DNA of 64,000 nt from Lentzea sp. NBRC 105346 (lineage in GTDB: Bacteria > Actinomycetota > Actinomycetes > Mycobacteriales > Pseudonocardiaceae), in the NCBI RefSeq assembly GCF_030269605.1, contig NZ_BSTQ01000021.1, positions 141,428-205,427 on the forward strand, read 5' to 3'. The notes beneath the pieces were generated by a model. The model saw nothing but the letters and a program-made list of their open reading frames with translations, ran no database searches and was not told where the DNA came from. How positions within the stretch are numbered: the first letter of the stretch is position 1; every line of letters starts with the position of its first letter. Of this stretch, positions 44,049 through 53,000 are shown piece by piece. A program made the translations under genes and the position numbers.

Positions 44049-44998
44049 CGCAACCTCCCCATGATCGCGGAGAACACGTCCGAGACCGCGAGCCCGTGCA
44101 GGTCGAGGATCTCGTCGTACTCGTCGCTGCGGGTGCAGAAGATGTCCGGGACGCCGAACCGCAGTACCGGCACCGGCGCGTGTTCCAGCACCACGCCGGC
44201 GACCGCGCTGCCGAGGCCGCCCATGACGTTGTGGTCCTCGTAGGTGACGACCAGGCCGGTCTCGCGGGCGGCGGCCACGATCGCGTCGGTGTCGAGTGGC
44301 TTGATCGTGTGCATGTTCAGCACGCGGCAGGAGATTCCTTTGGTGGCAAGGCGTTCCGCGACCCGCACCGCGCGTGGCACGATCTCGCAGCCGGTCGCGA
44401 TGATCGTGACGTCGCCACCCTCGCGCAACGTCACGGCCTTGCCGACCTCGAAGTCGTACTCGCCGGAGTACACCATCGGCGTGTTGCCGCGGCTGGCCCG
44501 CAGGTACACCGGGCCTTTGATGTCCGCGGCGGCCTTCGTCGCCAGGTAGGCCTCGTAGGCGTCGGCGGGCGAGAGCACGGTGAAGCCCGGCAACGCGCGC
44601 GTCACCGCGATGTCCTCCATGCTGTGGTGCGTCGGGCCGGCGAACCCGCCCGACAGCCCGGTGTAGTAGCCGACGACCTTGACGTTCGCCTTCGGGTACG
44701 ACAGGTCGACCCGCAGCTGCTCACACGCCCGCATGGTCGCGAAGACCGCGAACGTGTTGACGTACGGGATGCGTCCGGACATCGACAGCCCGGCGGCGAC
44801 CCCGAACAGGTCCGCCTCGGCGATGCCGATCTGCTTGTACCGCTCGGGAAACTCGGTCCCGAACGGCACCGACGGCAGCGCCAGGTCGTTCTCCAGCGAG
44901 TAGACCCGCTCGTCGGACCGCGCCAGCTCGAGCTGCGCCACGCGGCACGTGGTGCGGCTGGACGTGCCGTGCTCGGCGACCCAGGTGTCCAGTGTCAT
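44045..44998 (-). CDS. Transketolase C-terminal half (copy 2)
   Basis: A 317-aa paralogue of the 36163-37125 protein. It keeps the catalytic Glu region (IGIAEADLFGVAAGLSMSG), GPTHHSMEDIAVTRALP, and EDHNVMGGLGSAVAG. No second N-half is encoded beside it, so it likely shares the one at 37122-37925 or one outside the window. It overlaps both the M20-C-PCP gene and the second iron-type dehydrogenase by ATGA. The ATG at 44998 is chosen; a longer open frame upstream is antisense-like. Confidence 0.87.
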   Translation of the reverse strand: MTLDTWVAEHGTSSRTTCRVAQLELARSDERVYSLENDLALPSVPFGTEFPERYKQIGIAEADLFGVAAGLSMSGRIPYVNTFAVFATMRACEQLRVDLSYPKANVKVVGYYTGLSGGFAGPTHHSMEDIAVTRALPGFTVLSPADAYEAYLATKAAADIKGPVYLRASRGNTPMVYSGEYDFEVGKAVTLREGGDVTIIATGCEIVPRAVRVAERLATKGISCRVLNMHTIKPLDTDAIVAAARETGLVVTYEDHNVMGGLGSAVAGVVLEHAPVPVLRFGVPDIFCTRSDEYDEILDLHGLAVSDVFSAIMGRLR

Positions 44999-46143
44999 GA
45001 CGACCTCGCAAGTGCGGTGTGCAGGATTCGCCGGGTGTCCTCGGCGGTGACCGGGACGGGGTTGAGCCCGAGGTGGAAGCCGTCCGCCTGGACCTTCTCC
45101 ACGAGGGCGGGCACGTCTTTCTCGGTCACGCCGATCCCGGTCAGCGTGGGAATCGGGAGCCCGGCGATCAGCTCCCGCACCGCCTCGATGCCCGCCCGGC
45201 CCAGCGACAAGGCGTCGTCGGACCGTGAGGGCACATTGAGCGCACGGGCGACGGCCGCGTACCGGTCCGGCATGTGCGGCAGGTTGTGCTCCATGGCGTC
45301 CGCGAGGAACAACGCGACACCTACTCCGTGATGCACGTCGAACAACGCGTTGACGGCGTGCGCGAACGCGTGGTCCGCCGCGCCACCGCCCTTCATCGAG
45401 ATCCCGGCGGTGAGCGCGCCGGTCATCATCTGGTCCCGCGATCGAAGGTCGCCGCTCTCCACCGCCTCGGGCAGGGACCGCGAGATGAGCGAGATCGCGT
45501 GCAACGCCATCGCGTCGGCCAGCGGCTGCGACTCGACGCTCGTGTACGCGCCGATCGCGTGGGCCAGCGCGTCGATGCCGGACGCCGCCGTCGGCCCGGC
45601 GGGCAGCGTGAGCGTCAGCTTCGGGTCGCACAACGCCACCTGCGCGGGCACCGCGACGACGTGCATCTTGAACTGCCGCGCACTGTCGGTGATGATCGCG
45701 CCCGCGACGACCTCGCTGCCGGTGCCCGCGGTCGTCGGCACTTGGACCAGCGGCGGAGGTGTGCCGGCGACCTCGCGAGCACCGTCCTCATAGGACACGA
45801 TCGTGCCGCCGTCGGCGACGATCACGGCCGCGGACTTCGCCACGTCCAGCGAGCTGCCGCCGCCGACGCCGATGATCCCGTCGCAGCCGAGGGCCCGGTA
45901 GGTGTCGGCGGCTTGGGCGACGTGCTGCTCACTGGGGTTGGTGCGCAGGTCGGAGAAGACCGTGTACGCGATCCCGGCGTCCTTGACGGACTTCAGCACC
46001 GGGTCGATCACGCCGGCGTCGAGCACGCCCTGGTCGGTGACGAGGAGCGCGTGCCGCACGCCGAGGTCCCGCAGCGCGTCGCCCGCCTTGGTCGCCACGC
46101 CGGGCCCGTAGTGAATATGGGGGACGAGGTGGAAGAAGTTCAC
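44995..46143 (-). CDS. Iron-type alcohol dehydrogenase (copy 2)
   Basis: A 382-aa group III dehydrogenase. GVGGGSSLDVAKSAA binds the nicotinamide nucleotide, PTTAGTGSEV follows, and metal ligands sit in GIDALAHAIGAY, FAHAVNALFDVHHGVG. It is the longer, classic form, whereas copy 1 resembles glycerol-dehydrogenase-like members. GTG at 46143 overlaps the aminotransferase stop (GTGA). Paired with transketolase C-half copy 2, it could reduce the ketol product. Confidence 0.88.
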   Translation of the reverse strand: MNFFHLVPHIHYGPGVATKAGDALRDLGVRHALLVTDQGVLDAGVIDPVLKSVKDAGIAYTVFSDLRTNPSEQHVAQAADTYRALGCDGIIGVGGGSSLDVAKSAAVIVADGGTIVSYEDGAREVAGTPPPLVQVPTTAGTGSEVVAGAIITDSARQFKMHVVAVPAQVALCDPKLTLTLPAGPTAASGIDALAHAIGAYTSVESQPLADAMALHAISLISRSLPEAVESGDLRSRDQMMTGALTAGISMKGGGAADHAFAHAVNALFDVHHGVGVALFLADAMEHNLPHMPDRYAAVARALNVPSRSDDALSLGRAGIEAVRELIAGLPIPTLTGIGVTEKDVPALVEKVQADGFHLGLNPVPVTAEDTRRILHTALARSS

Positions 46144-47462
46144 CACAACCTGCTTTCCCGCTGCCACGGCTCGACGTAGTCGATCGTCGAGGCGTACTCA
46201 CGCAGCTCATCGATGTTCGAGAGGACCTTGGTGAACGCGTCGCGGTAGCGCTCGACCGAATCCGGGTCGCGGAACGACGCCATGCACAGGCGTTTGCCGA
46301 CGACCAGGGAGGAGCGGATCACCTGCAGCGTCGCCGGGTAGTCCTCCTGCCGGTAGCTCCGCGTCGACTTGCCGCACGTCCACGGACACCCGCCGCCATA
46401 GCCGATCCGTTGCTGGAACAGGGTCTGCCCCGGCAGCGGCCGCGTCTGGTACTCCCCCACCGGAATGCCCTCGGCCAGCAACGAATCGTGCACGGCCTGG
46501 CGGAACACCCCGTCCGGCAGCCCGGCCACCGACCCGTCCAGCAGCACGCGGAAGTGGTGGTAGACGTGCGTGCGGTCGTCGGGCACATACGGCGGCACGA
46601 CACCGGGCACGTCCGCGAGCGCCTTGGTCAACGCCCGCGCGCCCTCCTGCACCTGCGCGGTGTAGCCGTCGAGCCGCTCGATTTGGGTGCTGGTGAACGC
46701 GGCCACGACCCCGCTGAGCCGGTAGTTCCAGCCCATCGTGTGGGCGTTGTAGTCGCGGTGGCCGTCCGCGCCGACCGTCTCGCCGAACATCTTCACCGCG
46801 TCCGCCCGGTTGCGGAGGTCAGCCGACGACGTCGTCAGTAGGCCGCCTTCGCCAGCGGTGGCGAGGTTCTTGCCCGCCATGATGCTGAACGCGGCGAGGT
46901 CGCCGAGCGACCCGGTGCGCTTTCCGTTGTAGGTGGCGGCGTGCGCCTGTGCGGCGTCCTCGATGACGACGAGATCGTGCTGGCGGGCGAACTGCCTGAT
47001 CGGGTCCATGTCGGCGGGCAGGCCGTGCAGGTGCACCGCGATGATCGCCTTGGTGCGGTCGGTGAGGTGTTGCGCGAGCTGGGTTGGGTCGATCGTGAAC
47101 GTGCGCGGGTCGACGTCGACGAACACCGGGACGCCCTGGTGGTGCAGCACGCACGACGCCGACGCGAGGAAGCTCAGCGCGGGCACGAGCACCTCGTCAC
47201 CCGGTCCGACACCCGCGGCGGCGACCGCGGCATGCAGCGCGGCGGTGCCGCTGTTGACCGCGAGGCAGTGGTCTGCGCCGACGTAGTCCGCCCACTGGCG
47301 TTCCAGTGCGGGTACGCGCGTGTCGTTCATCCAGCTGAGCTGTCCACTGAGGAGGGTGTCGGTGACGGCCTGCACATCCGCTGGTTCCACTACCGGCCAA
47401 CGGGTTTCGTCGACGCCCTGTGGCGCGATTTGGGGGCCACCGAGCACCGCGAGCGTGCTCAT
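46140..47462 (-). CDS. DegT/DnrJ/StrS-family PLP aminotransferase
   Basis: A 440-aa PLP enzyme. VNSGTAALHAAV, the PLP Asp169 in VIEDAAQAHAA, Lys198 in FSIMAGKNLATAGEGG and MGWNYRLSG are all typical. It is longer than sugar aminotransferases (about 370-400 aa), with a Cys-containing insert near 375-385 (GGGCPWTCGKS) as in some cyclitol/AHBA-synthase-like relatives. It likely aminates a keto sugar, aldehyde or ketol made by the operon's carbon-skeleton enzymes. It overlaps both neighbours by 4 bp. Confidence 0.87.
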   Translation of the reverse strand: MSTLAVLGGPQIAPQGVDETRWPVVEPADVQAVTDTLLSGQLSWMNDTRVPALERQWADYVGADHCLAVNSGTAALHAAVAAAGVGPGDEVLVPALSFLASASCVLHHQGVPVFVDVDPRTFTIDPTQLAQHLTDRTKAIIAVHLHGLPADMDPIRQFARQHDLVVIEDAAQAHAATYNGKRTGSLGDLAAFSIMAGKNLATAGEGGLLTTSSADLRNRADAVKMFGETVGADGHRDYNAHTMGWNYRLSGVVAAFTSTQIERLDGYTAQVQEGARALTKALADVPGVVPPYVPDDRTHVYHHFRVLLDGSVAGLPDGVFRQAVHDSLLAEGIPVGEYQTRPLPGQTLFQQRIGYGGGCPWTCGKSTRSYRQEDYPATLQVIRSSLVVGKRLCMASFRDPDSVERYRDAFTKVLSNIDELREYASTIDYVEPWQRESRLW

Positions 47463-48625
47463 GTGATCACCTGCAGCTCGCGCGGAACGCGCTTGTCGGT
47501 GAGCACCTCGCAACCGGTCTCGGTGACGACGACGGTCTCGCTGAACCCGACGTGGCCGTTGAGCTCGGGCACGATCAGCGACGGCACGAGGTGGAACACC
47601 ATGTTCGGCTGCAACACGGTCTCGTCGCCGGGGTGCAGGTTCATGATGTGGCTCTCGTTCCAGCCCGGCGGGTAACACACGCCGATCGAGTAGCCGGTCT
47701 CGTGCGTGTGGTCGCCGAACCCGTGCGCGAGGATCGCCTTGCGTGCCGCCGCGTCCACGTCACCGGAGGTCGCACCGGCCTTGATCGTGGCGATCGCCGT
47801 CTCCAGCGCGTCGATCACGGCGTCCGCGCGCTTGGTGACGCTGTCCGGTGGCGTGCCGAGGAAAGCGGTGCGCATGTTGGCCGCGCTGTACCGCTTGACG
47901 CAGCCGGAGAACTCGAGGAAGACGATGTCGCCGTCGCGCAGCTCGCGGCCTTCCCACGTGCCGTGCGGCAGGCCGGAACGTTCGCCGCTGATCACGTACG
48001 GCGGGCTGCCGGGATACTCGCTGCCGTGCCGCAGGGTGGCCGCGTACACGGCGGCGGCCACGTCGTTCTCGGTCTTGCCGGGCCGCGACTCGTGCAGGGC
48101 CTCGACCATGCCGGCCATCGCGGCGGTCGCGGCCTGGCGGATGAAGCCGAGCTCGGTGTCGGACTTGACCAGCCGAGCGGACTCGACGAGCCCGCTGCCG
48201 TCCACCCACCTGACGTTGGGCACGGACTCGGTGAGCTTCCGGTAGGTGCGGATCGGGAAGAAGTAGCCGCCCTCCTCGATGGAGAGCGTCTTGCCTTCGA
48301 CGTTCAGGCCGCGCACGGCGTCGACCGTGACCTCGATCGGGTCGTCGGTGACGGTGTAGTCGACGTGCTTGTCCAGCCACGACAGGCGTTCGACGTTGAT
48401 CCGCTCCTCGCGGTACGTCAGCAACAGGGGCTCGTCGTCGATCGGCACCATCAGCACCTGGTACATGTAGTAGCCCAGGGTGGTGTAGCCGGTCAGGTAG
48501 TAGATGTTCTCCGGAACGCTGACCAGGGCGACGTCCACTCCCCGCTCGGCCATTCCCTTGCGCACGGTGTCCAGCCGCCCCCGGTACTCGTCGAGGGTGA
48601 ACGCCAGGTTCTCGTTGTCGCGCAT
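47459..48625 (-). CDS. M24-family hydrolase, ectoine-hydrolase/creatinase-like
   Basis: A 388-aa pita-bread protein: N-terminal creatinase domain (about 15-150) and C-terminal M24 domain. The metal-binding residues of true aminopeptidases P are altered (LEFSG for the first Asp, YSAANMR for the second, FHLVP for an EPG Glu), while HETGYSIG and SETVVV remain, as in non-metal relatives such as creatinase and ectoine hydrolase. The stretch YPPGWNES resembles ectoine hydrolase DoeA. It probably cleaves a non-peptide C-N bond (amidine, cyclic or N-acyl); the substrate is unknown. Confidence 0.78.
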   Translation of the reverse strand: MRDNENLAFTLDEYRGRLDTVRKGMAERGVDVALVSVPENIYYLTGYTTLGYYMYQVLMVPIDDEPLLLTYREERINVERLSWLDKHVDYTVTDDPIEVTVDAVRGLNVEGKTLSIEEGGYFFPIRTYRKLTESVPNVRWVDGSGLVESARLVKSDTELGFIRQAATAAMAGMVEALHESRPGKTENDVAAAVYAATLRHGSEYPGSPPYVISGERSGLPHGTWEGRELRDGDIVFLEFSGCVKRYSAANMRTAFLGTPPDSVTKRADAVIDALETAIATIKAGATSGDVDAAARKAILAHGFGDHTHETGYSIGVCYPPGWNESHIMNLHPGDETVLQPNMVFHLVPSLIVPELNGHVGFSETVVVTETGCEVLTDKRVPRELQVIT

Positions 48626-48639
48626 GCCAGCCTTCCCTT

Positions 48640-49860
48640 TTAGCTTGTGCTGAACTCGAGAAAGTTGTGCCGCGGCCCGTCACGCCGCACGAACTGCTCG
48701 TCCCGCCACTCCCACACCCAGCCGGAGCCGCGGCGTCCGCCGTAGGGCGCGAGCGGCTGCCTTCTGCGGTGCGACAGCCAGGTCTCCTCGACGAACACCT
48801 GGCCGTGGCTCTGCGCGAGCCGTTCCGCCACGCCCTCGACGCGCCCGAACGCCGTGGCGGACAGCCCGTACGGCGAGTCCTCCGCTCTTTCGAGTGCCTC
48901 GCGGATCGAACCGACCCGCTGGATCGCGATGACCGGACCGAACGTCTCCTCACGCATCACCGACATCCGGTGATCCGCGCCGGCCACCACCACCGGTGGC
49001 ACGAGTGTGCGAGGCTCTCCGTTGACCGTGATCTGTTTGGTCAACCCGGTGTTGACCACCACCGCACCCTTGGCGACGGCGTCGTTGATCTGCGCCTCCA
49101 CCCGTTGTGCCACAACGGGATCGAGCGGCCCGATGTCCGTCTCCGCATCTCCGGGGTCACCGGCCTTCCTCGCGCGTGCGAGGTCGATGACGCGTTCGAC
49201 GAAGTCGTCGTACGCAGCGGATACGACGTAGAACCGCTCGGGCGAGGTGCACGCCTGCCCGGCGTTGAACATGCTCGCCTCGACGGCGTGCTTGGCCGCT
49301 TCGTCCACAAGGGATGGGCAGAGCACCAGGAACGGGTCCTTTCCGGGCCCTTCGAAGATGAACTTCGTGCGGTTGGTCCGCGCGAGCTTCTCGTACTCGC
49401 GCGCCCACGCGTCGTCGCCGAACACCATGAGCGCGTCGCTCTGCCGCATGGCCTCGTCGATGAACCGGCTGCCGCCCTGGTCGACGAACTCCGCCGCCTC
49501 CCCCACCAGCGCGTGCAGGATCTCTGCCCAGGCGCGGCGCTTGCGCGGCAGGCGAACCAGCGTGCGGTTGCCCGCGAGGTGCGAGGCCGCGATCGTCGCG
49601 AGGGGGTTGCTGAGGATCGCGTTGCCGGGCAACGCGAGCGCTACCCGGCCCAGCGCCCTGCGGCCGGCGAGCCGCGGGGTGACGTGGGCGAAGCTCTCCA
49701 AGCGGCTCGCGGCCAGCGCGAGATCCGCCCGGATGACGCTGCGCGGGAAGGGCAGCAGGCGTGCGGCGGCGTCCTCCAGGTCGGCCGCGCGATCCAGGAC
49801 CCGTTGACAGATCGTGGAGATGACATCCAAACGGGTAGCCGTGTCCAACGTTGGACTCAC
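48640..49860 (-). CDS. Aldehyde dehydrogenase-like oxidoreductase
   Basis: About 406 aa, shorter than standard ALDHs (about 480-500), chiefly at the N-terminus. Catalytic Cys204 in NAGQACTSPERF, general base region FIFEGPGKDPFLV (Glu170), and EETFGPVIAI are present. It oxidises an aldehyde to an acid with NAD(P). First gene of the 13-gene operon; three in-frame GTGs (49869, 49866, 49860) follow GGGAGGAG, and 49860 gives the best spacing. The FEGPGK variant is unlike the usual ELGGK and may mark a specialised subgroup. Confidence 0.8.
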   Translation of the reverse strand: MSPTLDTATRLDVISTICQRVLDRAADLEDAAARLLPFPRSVIRADLALAASRLESFAHVTPRLAGRRALGRVALALPGNAILSNPLATIAASHLAGNRTLVRLPRKRRAWAEILHALVGEAAEFVDQGGSRFIDEAMRQSDALMVFGDDAWAREYEKLARTNRTKFIFEGPGKDPFLVLCPSLVDEAAKHAVEASMFNAGQACTSPERFYVVSAAYDDFVERVIDLARARKAGDPGDAETDIGPLDPVVAQRVEAQINDAVAKGAVVVNTGLTKQITVNGEPRTLVPPVVVAGADHRMSVMREETFGPVIAIQRVGSIREALERAEDSPYGLSATAFGRVEGVAERLAQSHGQVFVEETWLSHRRRQPLAPYGGRRGSGWVWEWRDEQFVRRDGPRHNFLEFSTS

Positions 49861-49907
49861 GACCACCACCTCCTCCCACAGCTCTCGCCGGAAGGTAGGA
49901 GCGCCAA

Positions 49908-49996
49908 GTTAGCCATGAGTTATGGACCGTTATGGCCACCATGACGGACCTCAAGTCCGCGAAGGTGGCCATAACGGCCCATAACCAACCCCTAAC
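49908..49996. promoter_or_regulatory. Divergent SARP-like heptamer array within a palindrome
   Basis: Plus strand: GTTAGCC (49908), GTTATGG (49919), GTTATGG (49929). Minus strand, mirror image: GTTAGGG (49990-49996), GTTATGG (49979-49985), GTTATGG (49969-49975). Spacing is 11 then 10 bp on both sides. The arms 49919-49940 and 49964-49985 pair with one mismatch, around a 23-nt loop that holds a smaller CGGAC/GTCCG hairpin. The array sits between the 13-gene operon and the main NRPS, so each half probably drives one side. Confidence 0.62.
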
Positions 49997-50053
49997 TCGG
50001 GGCGCTTACGTTGCGCCGCACTGGTATCCGTGTGCGGAAAGGGTGGATTCGTC

Positions 50054-53000
50054 GTGCAGGAGTACTTCCACGAGCTCGTGGCGCAGGCGGCCCGCCGCGA
50101 TCCCCGCGCGATCGCCGTCGAGCAGACCAGGGCCGGACAGAAAGCCGAGCTGGACTTCGCGCACCTCGACGGGTTCGCCAACCGGCTCGCGCAGCACCTG
50201 CGCGGGCTCGGTGTCACGGCGGGCGACCGGGTGGGCCTGTGCCTGGAGCGCAGCACCGCGAGCCTGGTGGCGCAGCTGGCGATCTTCAAGCTGGGCGCTG
50301 CCGTCGTGCTGCTGGACCCCGAGTACCCCGAGGCGCGGCTGGCGTTCATGCTCGACAACGCCGAGGCCGTCGCGCTCGTCACCCGCGACGAGCTGCTCGA
50401 CCGCATCTCGCTCGACCGGGACTTCCCCGTTGTGCTGACCGACGGCGACGAGTGGCGCAACGCCCCTGAGGTCGATCCCGAGGTAACCGTTGACGACGAC
50501 ACGGTCTGCCACGTCGCCTACACGTCGGGCTCCACCGGTGTGCCCAAGGCGGTCCTGCTCCGCCACGGTCCACTCAGGACGCTCGTGAAAACCCTGATCG
50601 ACCAATGCGGTATGACGGAAGGCATCCGCGGGACCTGGCTCTCCTCCCCCGGCGCCGGCCTGGTCGAGGTCGACTGCTTCCCGATCCTCGCCGCGGGCGG
50701 CACGGTGTGCATCCCCGAGTCCGACATCGCCGCGAAGGCCGACGCCCTCAAGGACTGGCTGGTGGAGGAGGAGATCACCCACGCGTTGCTGCTCACCGCC
50801 ACCGCGGAACGCACGTGGAACCTCGCCTGGCCGCCGCGCGCGAAGCTGCGCAACGTCCGCATCGCGGGTGAACGCCTCAGGTCGTGGCCTCCGGACCACC
50901 TGCCGTTCGAGGTCGTCAACGTCTACGGCTCATCCGAGGCGACGGTCGTGACGACCTGCAACCTGTCCGCCATCGGCCGCACCCTCACCGAGGACGAGAA
51001 GGCACACCGCGCGCCCCCGGTCGGGCAACCCGTGCCGGGCGTGCGGGTCCACGTGTTGAACGACGAGTTCCAGCCCGTCGACACCGGCACTCCCGGCGAG
51101 CTCTTCGTGTCCGGCGCGAGCCTGTCGCAGGGCTACCTGAACCGGCCCGAGGCCAACGACGAGAAGTTTCTGGAGAACCCGCTCGAAGACGACCCGAACC
51201 CGGTGCTGTACCGGACCGGTGACGTCGCCCGGCGGTGGCCGGACGGGACCATCGAGGTCGTCGGCCGCACGGACAACGAGGTGAAGATCCGCGGTTACCG
51301 CGTGCACCTCGGCGAGGTGGAGTCCGTGCTGTCCCAGCAGCCCGGCGTGAAGCAGTGCGCCGTCACCGCGCAGGAGCACGTGGAGGGCGAACGCCGGCTC
51401 ATCGGGTACATCGAGGCCGACAAGACGGCGCCGCCGCTGCTCAACGCGGTGCGCCGCGCACTCAAGCAACAGCTGCCGCATTTCATGGTCCCGGCCGTGC
51501 TGGTGGTCGTCGACGACATGCCGATCTCCGCGAACGGCAAGATCGACCGCGCCGCCCTGCCGGCGCCGCCGCGCACACGGCCCGACCTCGACGTCGAGTT
51601 CGTGGAACCGCGCGACGACCGCGAGCGGGTACTGACGAACCTGTGGAGCGACGTCCTCGCGATCGACGAGATCGGTGTGCTGGACAACTTCTTCGACCTC
51701 GGCGGCGATTCGCTCAGCGCCATCCGGCTCCTCACGCGGATCACCGAGGAGCTCAACGTCGAACTGGGCCTGACCGTCCTGGTGGAGAACCCCAGCGTCG
51801 CGCAGCTGGCCCGCAAGGTGGAGACCGGCGTGCCGCCCGAGGAGTTCCCGGTGATCACCGCGGACGGCAACCGCTACGAGCCGTTCCCGCTCACCGAGAC
51901 GCAGCAGGCGCTGTGGATCGGCCGCGGCGACGCGGTCGACTTCGGCAACGTCGGCTGTCACGGCTACTTCGAGTGGGAACGCGACGGGCTCGACGTCGAC
52001 CGGTTCCAGGCCGCGTGGCGCAAGCTGGTGCAGCGGCACGACATGCTGCGCGCGATCGTGCTGCCCGACGGCACGCAGAAGGTGCTTCCGGTGACGGATG
52101 GCGACGACATCCGCGTGACCGACCTGCGCGACGCCGACGACGCCGAGGCACAGGCGCTCGCCACCCGCGAGGAGATGTCGCACCAGGTCATCGACTCCGA
52201 CCGGTGGCCGCTCTACGACATCCGGCTCAGCCTGCTGCCCGGCGACAAGGTGCGCCTGCACTTCGGCATCGACCTGCTGATCATGGACGCGTGGAGCGCG
52301 TTCCAGGTGCTCTTCCCCGACCTGATCGAGCTGTACGAGGACCCGGACGCCGAGCTGCCGCCGTTGGACATCACCTTCCGCGACTACGTGCTGCAGTCGA
52401 AGGCGGCGCTGCAGAACTCCGAGGCCTACCGCAGGTCGCGCGAGTACTGGGTGTCGCGCGTGCCGAACCTGCCCGCCGCGCCGGACCTGCCGCTGGTCAC
52501 GAACCCGAAGGGCGAGGTCAAGTTCGACCGGCGCGCCCACGACGTGCTGCCCGGCGAGTGGAACACGTTGAAGGAGCGCGCGAAGAAGGCGGGCGTCACG
52601 CCGTCCGGCATCCTCGTCGCGGCGTTCGCCGAGGTGCTGCGGACGTGGTGCAAGAACGACCGCTTCACGATCAACTTCCCGATCTTCGACCGGCTGCCGA
52701 TGCACGAGAACATCGACCGGCTGCTCGGCGACTTCACCAACACGCTGCTCGTCGCGGTCGAGAAGACCGACGGCACGTTCGCCGAACGCGCCAAGGACAT
52801 CCAGGAACAGATGTGGAGCGACCTGGAGCACCGGCACTTCAACGGCGTGCAGGTGCTGCGGGAACTGTTGCGGCAGCAGCAGTTCGCCGGGCTGCGGCCG
52901 GCCATGCCGATCGTCGTCACGAGCCTGCTCGGCCACCCGCCGCGCCGCCAGGTCTCCGCGCTGGGCCGCGAGACCCACGGCATCTCCCAGACACCGCAGG

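Noticed and set aside
34458..46143. Phosphonate biosynthesis, because split transketolase plus iron-type dehydrogenase genes can occur in such clusters
   Set aside because: No phosphoenolpyruvate mutase or phosphonopyruvate decarboxylase is present in the window.
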